Part shown: piece by piece, positions 1 to 8,659 of the stretch
How positions within the stretch are numbered: position 1 is the first letter of the stretch
Layout of the letters: every line of letters starts with the position of its first letter
Source: Atlanticothrix silvestris CENA357
GTDB taxonomy: Bacteria > Cyanobacteriota > Cyanobacteriia > Cyanobacteriales > Nostocaceae
Direction of reading: 5' to 3'
Length of the DNA stretch: 64,000 nucleotides
NCBI RefSeq assembly: GCF_016056295.1
Contig: NZ_JAECZB010000067.1
Coordinates: forward strand, 1-64,000
Notes under the pieces: model-generated
What the model saw: the letters and a program-made list of their open reading frames with translations, nothing else
Told to the model about the DNA's origin: nothing
The model's database searches: none
Translations under genes and position numbers: made by a program

Positions 1-43
1 CCCTTTCCCCCTTACCCCTTCTTTCCCATGCCCCATGCCCACT

Positions 44-901
44 TCAAAATAAGCGAACAGGCTTGTTTTGCAATTGGGGAGCAATTAGTTTTACGCGTTC
101 CACTACATCCATCATGTATTTATAATCTGGTACTTGCCCATTGGGTACGTACCCGATTTCTTGAGCTAAAACCGCAGGAAATTCACTCATGACTTTGCGG
201 ATATATTTTTGACGGTTAGGTTCAACAGTAGATCCAATTAAAACTACACCAGGTGGAACATAATGAGGATCTGTGTAGAGGATACGGAACTGAGCCTGCT
301 GTAACTGTGGACTGTAGAGATCCAACTCTGCTACAGAGACAGCTCCAGCAGTGGCTTTGCCTTCAGCTACCAATTCCAAAACGGTTTTAGGTGTAGGTGC
401 AGATAATATCTCAGCTAGTGTTAACCCATAAAGGTTGTAAAGAGGTAAGTAATATCCTGTGACTGAACCTTGTTGACCTAAAGCAACTGTTTGATCTTGT
501 AGTTGTTTTAATTCCTGAATTGGATTATCTTGGCGAACAACTAATACTGAGCGCAAATTACTGACACCTACTAAAGGAAACACAGGTATATATTTGTAAC
601 GAGCGATCGCCACAGCTGCTAACCCCGGCGGCGCAAATACTAATGACCACGCTTGAGACTCCAAGCGCTCAATCGCTTTATTTTCATTAAAAGCAGGCTC
701 TAGCCGAACGCGTGCTTTTGTTTTTTCAGCCAAGTAATTATTAAATTTAGCATATCGATTAATTATTTCTTCGTCCCCACCATAATTGAGGACACCAATG
801 GTTAATACGCCTTCAGATTTTGGTGTTGGTTTGCAGCTAGCAACTGTCCAATATAACAACTGTAAAATAAACAAACGACGTGAAAATTTCCAAGACATCA
901 C
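44..901 (-). CDS. PhnD-like phosphate/phosphonate ABC transporter substrate-binding lipoprotein
   Basis: Periplasmic substrate-binding protein of the PhnD/PtxB type (phosphonate, phosphite or related oxyanion uptake). The N-terminus has two Arg, a hydrophobic stretch and a lipobox-like V-A-S-C with Cys23, so it is probably membrane-anchored by lipid. The body shows the family layout: a GVLNYGG strand near the start, a VFAPPG segment, and the LGQQGSVTGYYLP region that normally follows the hinge. Length (285 aa) fits the family. No permease or ATPase gene is adjacent, so it is an orphan binding protein here; such orphans can also serve sensing systems. The exact ligand cannot be read from the sequence. 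Confidence 0.8.
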   Translation of the reverse strand: MMSWKFSRRLFILQLLYWTVASCKPTPKSEGVLTIGVLNYGGDEEIINRYAKFNNYLAEKTKARVRLEPAFNENKAIERLESQAWSLVFAPPGLAAVAIARYKYIPVFPLVGVSNLRSVLVVRQDNPIQELKQLQDQTVALGQQGSVTGYYLPLYNLYGLTLAEILSAPTPKTVLELVAEGKATAGAVSVAELDLYSPQLQQAQFRILYTDPHYVPPGVVLIGSTVEPNRQKYIRKVMSEFPAVLAQEIGYVPNGQVPDYKYMMDVVERVKLIAPQLQNKPVRLF

Positions 902-1086
902 TAAATTTTGGTTAAATAAATAATCCTGTGATCAGGGTTAATCTAGATAGGCTAAACTGAATTAAAGCCTAATTATCTTACCCTAAGAAATTAATATTTC
1001 TTAATTTTTTGAACAGTATCTATAAACATTTTTTAAATACAGTATAGATGCTAATTTCGTATGTAAACTTTTATTATCACAATAAT

Positions 1087-1989
1087 ATGTTAAAAAACTT
1101 AAAAATAGGTACTAAATTTAACTTAATTTTGATGTTAGTTTTTTTAGTTAGCATTTTTGTGAGTGGTGCTATTCTATCTAGAGTACTTGAACAAAGAGCG
1201 CAAAATGAAGTAACCTCTCAAGCGCAAATTCTGATTAAAACGATGAATTCAGTCAGAAATTATACCCAAAATAAGGTGAACCCCTTATTAGCACCTAGGT
1301 TAGAAACCGAATCAGTGTTCATTCCAGAGACAGTACCAGCCTTTTCAGCAACAGAAGTATTTGAAACTTTTCGTAAGAACGAAGAATATCAAAATTTTCT
1401 TTATAAAGAAGCAACTCTTAATCCCACTAATTTGCGGGATAAAGCTGACAGTTTTGAAACTAAACTTGTAGAGCGCTTTCGTAACGAACCCAAGACTAAA
1501 GAACTTTCTGGCTTTCGCACATTGCCTGAAGGCGAAGTATTTTACATCGCGCGCCCACTAGCCATTACAGAACAAAAATGTCTGCGATGCCATTCCACAC
1601 CAGATCAAGCTCCCAAGAGTCAATTAACAACTTATGGCACAAAAAATGGTTTTGGTTGGCAACTCAATGAAATTATTGCTGCCCAAACCATTTCTGTTCC
1701 TTCCGAAGATGTTTTTCAGAATGCCCACCAAAGTTGGCTGTTGATTATGGGGCTATTAATTACTATCTTTGCTATAGTCATTCTTTTAATTAACTTTTTG
1801 ATTAAAAAAACTGTGATTCAACGGATTAGAAAAATAGAAAAGATAGCTCAAAAAGTAAGTACTGGTGATATGAGTGCTGATTTTGATGAAAAATCTCATG
1901 ATGAGATAGGTGGGTTAGCAGCAGCTTTTAATCGGATGAAATCTAGTTTAAAAATAGCTATGGATATACTTAATCAACAAAATAATTGA
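1087..1989 (+). CDS. DUF3365 (Tll0287-like) haem-binding sensor with HAMP domain
   Basis: Membrane protein with one N-terminal transmembrane helix, an extracytoplasmic DUF3365 domain carrying the c-type haem motif C-L-R-C-H, a second helix (WLLIMGLL... to NFLI) and a HAMP linker at the C-terminus. It ends just after the HAMP, so it has no kinase, cyclase or methyl-accepting output domain of its own. I prefer the ATG at 1087 (MLKNLKIGTKFN, the usual opening for this family); an in-frame ATG at 1048 adds 13 residues without a better ribosome site. It probably senses redox state or a small ligand via haem and signals through a partner not seen here. Confidence 0.8.
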   Translation: MLKNLKIGTKFNLILMLVFLVSIFVSGAILSRVLEQRAQNEVTSQAQILIKTMNSVRNYTQNKVNPLLAPRLETESVFIPETVPAFSATEVFETFRKNEEYQNFLYKEATLNPTNLRDKADSFETKLVERFRNEPKTKELSGFRTLPEGEVFYIARPLAITEQKCLRCHSTPDQAPKSQLTTYGTKNGFGWQLNEIIAAQTISVPSEDVFQNAHQSWLLIMGLLITIFAIVILLINFLIKKTVIQRIRKIEKIAQKVSTGDMSADFDEKSHDEIGGLAAAFNRMKSSLKIAMDILNQQNN

Positions 1990-2006
1990 TTTTATAAATT
2001 TAAATT

Positions 2007-3356
2007 CTAACCAAGTAAGCGCTGCTGAAACTGCCCGGCTTGTTGAGGGTCACTAATATGGCCAGCCAAAGTTCGCACAAGTTCGGTGCGAGAAGTTTGT
2101 GGAGAATTTTTTATAGCTTTTTGGACAAGAAAAGTAGCTATAGGCCCGATAACATTAGCTAATTCTTGCTCACACTGATGTACAAAACTATCATTGATAA
2201 TTGTGATTTCTGTTATTGGTAAATTGCTTATATTTATTGATTGCTCTGTAGATTCTTCAAATAATAAAGTTGCTTGTTTCTTAAACTTAGTTTGTTGATA
2301 TTCTGTCAGGTGAATGGCCAAATTATTTATTAATTCTTCATAACTGTATGCTGATGCTTTAACTTTTCGTAATAATGTTGGGGCTACGGGACCAACAAAT
2401 TCCAAAAGCATTTTTTCGAGTTTATTGTATTGTGTTGGCGACAGAATATAACCAGGCGAATATACAGTTGCATTCTGTGGAAAAAACTGTGTCGGAGGTA
2501 ATTCTACTTGAGTGAATGCCCTATTCGCAACAGCATCAATTTGCCCAAGTTCCTCTAAAACTTCAGTTGCAGATTGATAGCGTTCCCTGAAGTGATGTAA
2601 CACCATCTTAGAGAGTATAGATGCTAGATCAGAACTTATACTAGTAGCCAAATGCTGCCAGAGAATTTCTCCTGTATTCTGGTCTTCCTCAAGCTGCCTG
2701 GGATGTAATCCTGTCAGTGCCTGGATACTAATAACACCTAAAGAATAAATATCGCTGTTAGGACGCGGTTTGCCTCGTCCCTGTTCTGTGGACATATATC
2801 CTGGTGTACCAATCGCAATGGTAGTTTCTGTGCGTCCTGGAGCTGAGAGTAATTGAGTTTGGACTTGCTTGACTGCGCCAAAGTCAATTAGCACTAACTT
2901 CCCATCTTGCTGCCGTCTGATAATATTTTCTGGCTTGATATCTCGATGGATGACTTTGTGACTGTGAATAAACTCCAGGATTCCCAAAACCTGTTGCAGA
3001 AGTTGAATTACTTGGTCTTCTGTCCAAGGCCGATTTGGTAACAGTTCTGCTGTCAGAGCATACCCTTTAATAAACTCTTGTACTAAAAAGAACTCTTGGT
3101 TATCCTCGAAATAGGCTAAAAGCCGAGGAATTTGGTCATGGTGTCCCAGTTCTTCTAGAGTTTCTGCTTCACTAGTGAATAGCCGTCTAGAGGTTTGGAG
3201 AAATTCCGGGTTGTGAGTAACAGGTTTAAGGTGCTTGACAACACACTTAGGGAAACCAGGCCGATGGGTGTCTTGAGCAATGTATGTTTGACCAAATCCT
3301 CCTCCACCTAAGACCTGGAGGACTTGGTAACGCCCGTCTAGTAATTTTCCTAACAT
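2007..3356 (-). CDS. Serine/threonine protein kinase
   Basis: Eukaryotic-type Ser/Thr kinase of the form common in cyanobacteria. The N-terminal kinase domain (about residues 8-270) has the glycine-rich loop (LGGGGFGQTY), the ATP lysine at about Lys41, the catalytic loop HRDIKPEN (137-144), DFG (158-160) and the activation-segment GTPGYMSTEQ. The C-terminal part (about 300-449) has no transmembrane helix; it holds two similar segments of about 75 residues with the pattern P-x-A-T-x-L-V/L-x-K, seen before as a regulatory tail of such kinases. It lies 151 bp downstream of the RodZ-like gene on the same strand and could be co-transcribed with it. Confidence 0.9.
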   Translation of the reverse strand: MLGKLLDGRYQVLQVLGGGGFGQTYIAQDTHRPGFPKCVVKHLKPVTHNPEFLQTSRRLFTSEAETLEELGHHDQIPRLLAYFEDNQEFFLVQEFIKGYALTAELLPNRPWTEDQVIQLLQQVLGILEFIHSHKVIHRDIKPENIIRRQQDGKLVLIDFGAVKQVQTQLLSAPGRTETTIAIGTPGYMSTEQGRGKPRPNSDIYSLGVISIQALTGLHPRQLEEDQNTGEILWQHLATSISSDLASILSKMVLHHFRERYQSATEVLEELGQIDAVANRAFTQVELPPTQFFPQNATVYSPGYILSPTQYNKLEKMLLEFVGPVAPTLLRKVKASAYSYEELINNLAIHLTEYQQTKFKKQATLLFEESTEQSINISNLPITEITIINDSFVHQCEQELANVIGPIATFLVQKAIKNSPQTSRTELVRTLAGHISDPQQAGQFQQRLLG

Positions 3357-3507
3357 TGTATTATTTGCCTAAGTCCTCATCTTAATCTTGACATAACCAC
3401 CAGTGTTGGTAGTACCAATCTAAGAGGAAAATAGGATACCGCACTTTATACCCTGGCTTGTGTGATTTAAGTCCTCTGGCTATTGACTATTAACAGTTGA
3501 TTATTGA

Positions 3508-4356
3508 TTAATTATTCACTTCTGGAGTAAATGTAACTTCTTTAATAGCGCCAGCATCCCCGAAAGGTATTGCTGGTTGATTGTTAACAGAAATCAACAC
3601 AGCACCAGCATTACCAGAGCGTATAATCAACTGTTCTTTTGCCGTCCAAGTTCTCCGTTCTCCCTTTGTTAATTCGCCGACAAATTCAGTCTTGCCATCC
3701 ACTTGCACTCTCAGCCATGATTTACCTTGAAGTTCTAAAGTGACTTCGACATTTTGATTTGTTGTGCTTATAAAAGGTTCTAAAGCCAATGGAGATTCGG
3801 GTGATGGCGCTGTTATCTGTCTAGGGGTGGGTATTGAATTTTGTTGCTGAGTCTGGGATTCAAGCTCAGACAACGAAGATTCAGATGACGGTGCTGTTTT
3901 TTGAGTAGAAGTAGCGATTGAATTTTGTTGCTTGGTTACAAAATCGACTATCAGTCGAGGATTGAGTATGTAGATGAGTCCGATGGCGGCAATTATTAGT
4001 AATAAAGCGTAGGGTATGAAAAGAGGTATATGGATCTTTGCTCTTTTATCTAAATTTTGACTATTATTAGGACTGGTGTTGGTATATGGAGGTACAACAT
4101 TAATTGTGAAAGTGTTTGCTAAAGCAGTACCATCCAGCCCTAAGGCATCTGCGTAGCGACGAATAAATCCTTGGACATAAACAGGTTCAGGTAGTTCTTC
4201 AAAGTGACCTGTTTCTAAAGCTTGTAAGCAATTTTTTTGAATATGTGTTTTTGCTGCTACTTCTTCTATACGTATAGATTTTTCTTGTCTAACTCGCAGT
4301 AAATATTGACTTATTTCCTTTAATTGCTCGGTTTGAGCCTCATTTAAGAGATTCAC
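3508..4356 (-). CDS. RodZ-like helix-turn-helix membrane protein (DUF4115)
   Basis: Three-part protein: a cytoplasmic Cro/RodZ-type helix-turn-helix (about residues 10-80, including the typical VYVQGFIRRYADALGLD), one transmembrane helix (about 110-132, IPLFIPYALLLIIAAIGLIYIL region), a Ser/Gln/Thr-rich linker with a near-duplicated segment (TPRQ/TSTQ-K/I-TAPSSES), and a C-terminal DUF4115-like beta domain (WLRVQVDGK). RodZ links MreB filaments to the envelope and affects cell shape; cyanobacterial relatives are less studied. The start has a GAGAA-type ribosome site upstream. Possible operon with the kinase that follows. Confidence 0.75.
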   Translation of the reverse strand: MNLLNEAQTEQLKEISQYLLRVRQEKSIRIEEVAAKTHIQKNCLQALETGHFEELPEPVYVQGFIRRYADALGLDGTALANTFTINVVPPYTNTSPNNSQNLDKRAKIHIPLFIPYALLLIIAAIGLIYILNPRLIVDFVTKQQNSIATSTQKTAPSSESSLSELESQTQQQNSIPTPRQITAPSPESPLALEPFISTTNQNVEVTLELQGKSWLRVQVDGKTEFVGELTKGERRTWTAKEQLIIRSGNAGAVLISVNNQPAIPFGDAGAIKEVTFTPEVNN

Positions 4357-4531
4357 GTTCTTCTCCCGGTAGTTATTATTTTTACTATATGCTAGTTAAA
4401 TTGTTTAAGTAATGTAAATATTTCTACTATCTTGCTAAATCGTTTGAATAGTCTAATTTTAATTTGAAAACACCAATATTGCTTGACTAATTAATAATTA
4501 CTGTCCTTAACAATACTTATAAAAGTATAAA

Positions 4532-5449
4532 ATGTTGTGCATGATCATCAACAAAATGAAAATTATAATACAATTATGGTTCCAGCTACTACTATGGGTC
4601 AGTATAGTTGCAGCGATCGCTTATTTTGCTATCTGTCTATTTCTTTTTGTGCAGCAACCGAGATTTATCTTCTTTCCCTCCAGTGTGATTGAAAAAACAC
4701 CAGAGTTTTTCAATATCCCCTACGAAGAGGTTTGGTTGCCTGTACCAGTGGATTCAGGTAAAGTGGAGCGTATGCACGGTTGGTGGCTTAAGTCCAACCA
4801 ACCCGATGCCAAGGTTTTGTTATATCTGCACGGTAACGGGATCAATATTGGCGCTAATTTAGCTCATGCCAATCGGTTTCATCAATTAGGATTTTCGGTT
4901 TTGCTGATTGATTATCGGGGGTATGGTCGCAGTGAAGGTGATTTTCCTAATGAAATGCGCGTTTATCAGGATGCATTTACAGCTTGGAACTACCTAGTAA
5001 AACAGCAGCAGATTCCACCAAGCCAAATTGTGATTTACGGACATTCTCTAGGGGGTGCAATAGGCATTGATTTGGCGCTCAAACACCCAGAAGCAGCCGG
5101 ATTGATTGTAGAAAGTTCTTTTACTTCTATCCGTGATTTAATCTCTTATCGAAATTTATTTCAGATATTTCCCGTCGATTTAATTCTTAATCAGCGGTTT
5201 GAGTCGATTCAAAAAGTACCACATTTGAAAGTGCCAGTTTTATTTATTCATGGTACTGTCGATTCTACTGTCCCATCTTTCATGAGCCAAAAACTATATG
5301 CTGCTGCTCCTGAACCAAAGACACTGATTTTGGTTCCGGGTGCAGAACATAATAATACAGCTGTAGTTGCCAACATGGAATATCTGCAATGGATTGAGTC
5401 TTTTGTCCATCAAATATATGCTCGTATATTGTTCAATACTAGACAATAA
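4532..5449 (+). CDS. Alpha/beta hydrolase with N-terminal membrane anchor
   Basis: Hydrolase of the serine aminopeptidase S33 / ABHD13-like (YfhR, Bem46) group. One N-terminal hydrophobic helix (about residues 13-37), then the oxyanion region LYLHGNG, the nucleophile elbow G-H-S-L-G-G, and near the C-terminus D (HGTVDSTVP) and H (GAEHNN) completing a Ser-Asp-His triad. It is probably a membrane-bound esterase or acyl-hydrolase; substrate unknown. Three in-frame ATGs lie within the first nine codons, so the exact start is uncertain. It converges with the ABM-domain gene, only 7 bp apart. Confidence 0.85.
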   Translation: MLCMIINKMKIIIQLWFQLLLWVSIVAAIAYFAICLFLFVQQPRFIFFPSSVIEKTPEFFNIPYEEVWLPVPVDSGKVERMHGWWLKSNQPDAKVLLYLHGNGINIGANLAHANRFHQLGFSVLLIDYRGYGRSEGDFPNEMRVYQDAFTAWNYLVKQQQIPPSQIVIYGHSLGGAIGIDLALKHPEAAGLIVESSFTSIRDLISYRNLFQIFPVDLILNQRFESIQKVPHLKVPVLFIHGTVDSTVPSFMSQKLYAAAPEPKTLILVPGAEHNNTAVVANMEYLQWIESFVHQIYARILFNTRQ

Positions 5450-5456
5450 AGCATTA

Positions 5457-6095
5457 CTAATCATTGGGTACAGTCAAAACAACTTCGTAGAGATGATGTT
5501 CGTTTTCGGCAATACCTTCCCAATATTCAAAGTCTTTGCCAAATCCTGGCTGTTTTTTGAGGTTTTCGATACTTTCTCTGTCCAGCCATTGCCCATAATT
5601 GATTACACGAGTGCCATCAAGACTGCGATGAAAATTTGCTGAAATCAGGCTTGGTAACTCCATTGCTTTGCCAACGTTTTCTTTTGCCAGTTCTATCATG
5701 CGCGGTTGATTCTCTAGCGGCATCCGAAATTCCGCAAAATGAGTTATGTATTGCCCTTGTCGAATTTTTGGTATGCCTTGTTTAGACTCAGAAATAACCA
5801 CTTCATAAATATGAATATCTGGTGGATTAAATTCTCTCAGTTTGGCTGCTTTTGCTTGTAATTCAGTATTATTAATAAAGCTATTGTAGTCTGCTTGGTT
5901 TTGCCATTGGGCATAGTTAGCGACTTTTAAGCCATCAATACTTTTATGAATATTGGCAGAAACAAAACCAGGTTGTTGCTTGACTATCTCTACAAATTCA
6001 GCGATCGCATCTATTAATTCTTGCTGTTGTTCTGGCTTGACTGAGAAAATGATGATTACGGTAATAACTTCATTCTTGGTAGCAATTGTCGCCAT
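5457..6095 (-). CDS. Tandem antibiotic-biosynthesis-monooxygenase (ABM) domain protein
   Basis: Two ABM-type ferredoxin-like domains in one chain: residues about 10-90 (VIIIFSVKPEQQQELI, then GFVSANIHKS.DG.KVANYAQW) and about 115-205 (HFAEFRMPLENQPRMIEL, then SLISANFHRSLDGTRVINYGQW). The repeated S-A-N-x-H-x-S-x-D-G-x-x-V-x-N-Y-x-Q-W signature shows internal duplication. Single ABM domains usually work as dimers, so the fusion likely folds as an intramolecular dimer. Such proteins oxidise quinone-like or polyketide substrates, degrade haem, or have no known activity; the actual role is not visible here. Confidence 0.8.
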   Translation of the reverse strand: MATIATKNEVITVIIIFSVKPEQQQELIDAIAEFVEIVKQQPGFVSANIHKSIDGLKVANYAQWQNQADYNSFINNTELQAKAAKLREFNPPDIHIYEVVISESKQGIPKIRQGQYITHFAEFRMPLENQPRMIELAKENVGKAMELPSLISANFHRSLDGTRVINYGQWLDRESIENLKKQPGFGKDFEYWEGIAENEHHLYEVVLTVPND

Positions 6096-6226
6096 AATTC
6101 TATATATTTTTTGATGAATTGTGGTTAGACTATAATTGAATCATCTTTTTGTCAATCATCAAAAGTCGTACTTTCTGATTTTAGTTTGTAATTAAGCGAT
6201 CGCTTCCTCCTTTGATTGTTAATGTA

Positions 6227-6273
6227 TAGTCAAGACTTTAGTGCTTGCAAAATAATAACTAAAGTCCTGACTA
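6227..6273. repeat. Inverted repeat between the M3 peptidase and ABM genes
   Basis: Arms TAGTCAAGACTTTAGT (6227-6242) and ACTAAAGTCCTGACTA (6258-6273) pair with one mismatch around a 15-nt AT-rich loop. It lies 21 bp downstream of the M3 peptidase stop codon on the minus strand and may end that transcript, but there is no clear T run, so it may be an intergenic repeat instead. Confidence 0.6.
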
Positions 6274-6293
6274 CAAATAGACTACTACAGTTA

Positions 6294-8405
6294 TCAGTTG
6301 CTGTTTGCTAATAAGCCATTGTGTTTAAGCAAAGAAACCGTACTTGGTTCACGACCCCGGAAGGATTGAAACACCTCCATTGGATGCTTGCTACCGCCGA
6401 GAGCCAGTACTGTATCTCGATAGCGCTTACCTGTAGTTTTGATTGCCTCTTCATCTTCTAACCCAGCTTCTTCAAAAGCTGCAAAAGCATCAGCACTCAA
6501 TACTTCTGCCCACTTGTAACTGTAGTAACCTGCGGCATAACCACCACCAAATATGTGTCCGAAAGCACATAAAAAAGCATCTTCTGGTAGTGGTGGCAAA
6601 ACAGTAGTAGTTTTAGCAATGCGATGGCGCACATCTGCGGGAGTTTCATCACTATCTGGGCGATAACGGCAATGCAGTTCCAAATCAACGCTACTAAAGT
6701 GGATTTGCCGCAATGTGCTGCTACCACTCATATAATTACGTGCCGCTAGCAATTTTTGGTAATAATGTTCTGGTAAAGGTTCACCAGTTTCATAGTGCTT
6801 AGCCATGCCAAACAAAGTAGGTCGGTCATAGCACCAGTTTTCCATGAACTGGCTGGGTAGTTCTACCGCGTCCCATTCTACATTGTTGATGCCTGCTGCT
6901 CCAGGGTAGTCTACCTTAGTTAGCATGTGATGCAAACCGTGACCAAACTCGTGGAACAAAGTTTCTACTTCATAGAAAGTCATCAAACTTGGCTTATCGT
7001 CTACTGGGGGAGTTTGGTTACAGACCAAATATGCCACAGGTAAACGGGTACTAGGTACACCATTCTCAGTCATTTTTCTGCGATTGATGCACACATCCAT
7101 CCAAGCACCACCGCGTTTTTCGGCTGGTCGGCTGTAAGGATCTAAATAGAAGTAGGCTATGGGGCTACCAGTTTCATCAGCAATTTGGAAATAACGCACA
7201 TCTTTATGCCAGACTGGGGCTTGGCCATCGGCAGAAGTCACAGTAACACCAAATAGCCGCTGCACAAGTCCAAATAAACCATCCAGAACTTGAGGGAGGG
7301 GGAAGTAAGGACGTAATTCTTCGGCGGTGAAGGCAAATTTTTCTTCTCGTTGACGTTCTGCCCAAAAACTAATATCCCAGTGTTGTAAATCTTCAGTTTC
7401 TGCTGCTTTTTTGGTAGCTGCAAAAGCTTTGAGTTCTTTTAAATCTTTGGTAGCTGCATCGTAACTGGCGCGACGTAATTCTTCTAACAGTGCCTCGACC
7501 GCCTCAACGTTGGGAGCCATTTTACTAGCTAAGCTCAACTCAGCGAAATTCTCAAAACCTAATAAATCATGGGCTAATTCTTGCCGTAACTCCAAAATGC
7601 GTTGAATTAGCGGATTATTATCTAACTCACCAGATGAGGCACGAGTTATATAAGCTTTGTAAAGCTGTTCGCGCAAATCACGACGGGTGCTGTGCTGCAT
7701 GAAAGGCCCATAACTGGGAATATCTAAAGTGATGCGCCAAGGGCCATTTTCGGGTGTGGCATTTTCTGACCCAGCAGCACGGGCAGCTTGTGCCGCCAGA
7801 CTGAGTAGGCTATCGGGTAAACCCTCAATTTCTGCTTTGGTTGTGAGAGTTAGGCTAAAAGCTTTGGTGGCATCTAATACATGATTAGAGAACTTGGTAG
7901 AAAGTTCTGCCAATTCCATTTGAATAGCGTTAAAACGTTCCCGTGCCTCTCCTTGTAAGCCAACACCAGCAAGTTCAGCATCACGGATGGCAGCTTCCAC
8001 AATTCGCTGTTGGGCAGATTCTAAAGTATCCCATTGTTCACTGGCGCGCAGTTTCTTGAAAGTATCATAAATGGGTTGACTTTGACCAAGCCTATTGACA
8101 AAATGCACTACTTCTGGCTGGACTGTTTCGTAAGCTTCGCGTAGTTCTGGGCTATTTTTCACACCCATTAAATGGTTGACTACGCCCCAACTCCAAGTTA
8201 ATCGTTCTGTTAGTTCTTCTAGAGGTTCTACTAGACCACTCCAAGTAGGTTGGAGATTAGCCTCCAAGCTGGTTAATTGTTGGTCGAGTTCCGCCAATAA
8301 TTCTTTAAAGGCTGGTACTACTTGCTCTGGCTGAATCTCTGTGAAGGGAGGTAAGCCGGAGCCTTTGAGTAAGGGGTTTTGAGAAATGTTGACAGTTGTA
8401 CTCAT
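6294..8405 (-). CDS. prlC: M3 family oligopeptidase (oligopeptidase A type)
   Basis: Zinc metallopeptidase of the thimet/oligopeptidase A family, 703 aa, the usual length. The active-site motif HEFGH is at residues 485-489, with a glutamate zinc ligand expected about 25 residues later in the NVEWDAVELPSQFMENW segment, which is characteristic of the family. The C-terminal FGGGYAAGYYSYKWAEVLSADAF motif is also conserved. It is cytosolic (no signal peptide) and degrades short peptides, including cleaved signal peptides in other bacteria. The ATG start has no strong ribosome site. It is followed upstream by the M1 aminopeptidase on the same strand, 254 bp away. Confidence 0.93.
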   Translation of the reverse strand: MSTTVNISQNPLLKGSGLPPFTEIQPEQVVPAFKELLAELDQQLTSLEANLQPTWSGLVEPLEELTERLTWSWGVVNHLMGVKNSPELREAYETVQPEVVHFVNRLGQSQPIYDTFKKLRASEQWDTLESAQQRIVEAAIRDAELAGVGLQGEARERFNAIQMELAELSTKFSNHVLDATKAFSLTLTTKAEIEGLPDSLLSLAAQAARAAGSENATPENGPWRITLDIPSYGPFMQHSTRRDLREQLYKAYITRASSGELDNNPLIQRILELRQELAHDLLGFENFAELSLASKMAPNVEAVEALLEELRRASYDAATKDLKELKAFAATKKAAETEDLQHWDISFWAERQREEKFAFTAEELRPYFPLPQVLDGLFGLVQRLFGVTVTSADGQAPVWHKDVRYFQIADETGSPIAYFYLDPYSRPAEKRGGAWMDVCINRRKMTENGVPSTRLPVAYLVCNQTPPVDDKPSLMTFYEVETLFHEFGHGLHHMLTKVDYPGAAGINNVEWDAVELPSQFMENWCYDRPTLFGMAKHYETGEPLPEHYYQKLLAARNYMSGSSTLRQIHFSSVDLELHCRYRPDSDETPADVRHRIAKTTTVLPPLPEDAFLCAFGHIFGGGYAAGYYSYKWAEVLSADAFAAFEEAGLEDEEAIKTTGKRYRDTVLALGGSKHPMEVFQSFRGREPSTVSLLKHNGLLANSN

Positions 8406-8659
8406 AGTTTTTTAGAAGTCACAAATAAATATTTGCAATGGTATTGTTATGATTAGGGGCTGGTTTGACTCACGCAGAGACGCAGAGGCGCAGAGAGTAT
8501 TAGGAGTTTTTCTATATCTCTAATGTAGCGATCGCTGCGTAATTTTGCTTTGTCACAATGCCAAAGCTGTCAAAGAAGTCAAATTTAACCATTAAATCAC
8601 CAATAGGGCGGGATAAAACACCCCACCCTGGATGGTAGATTGATTTACGCCGTAATGCA

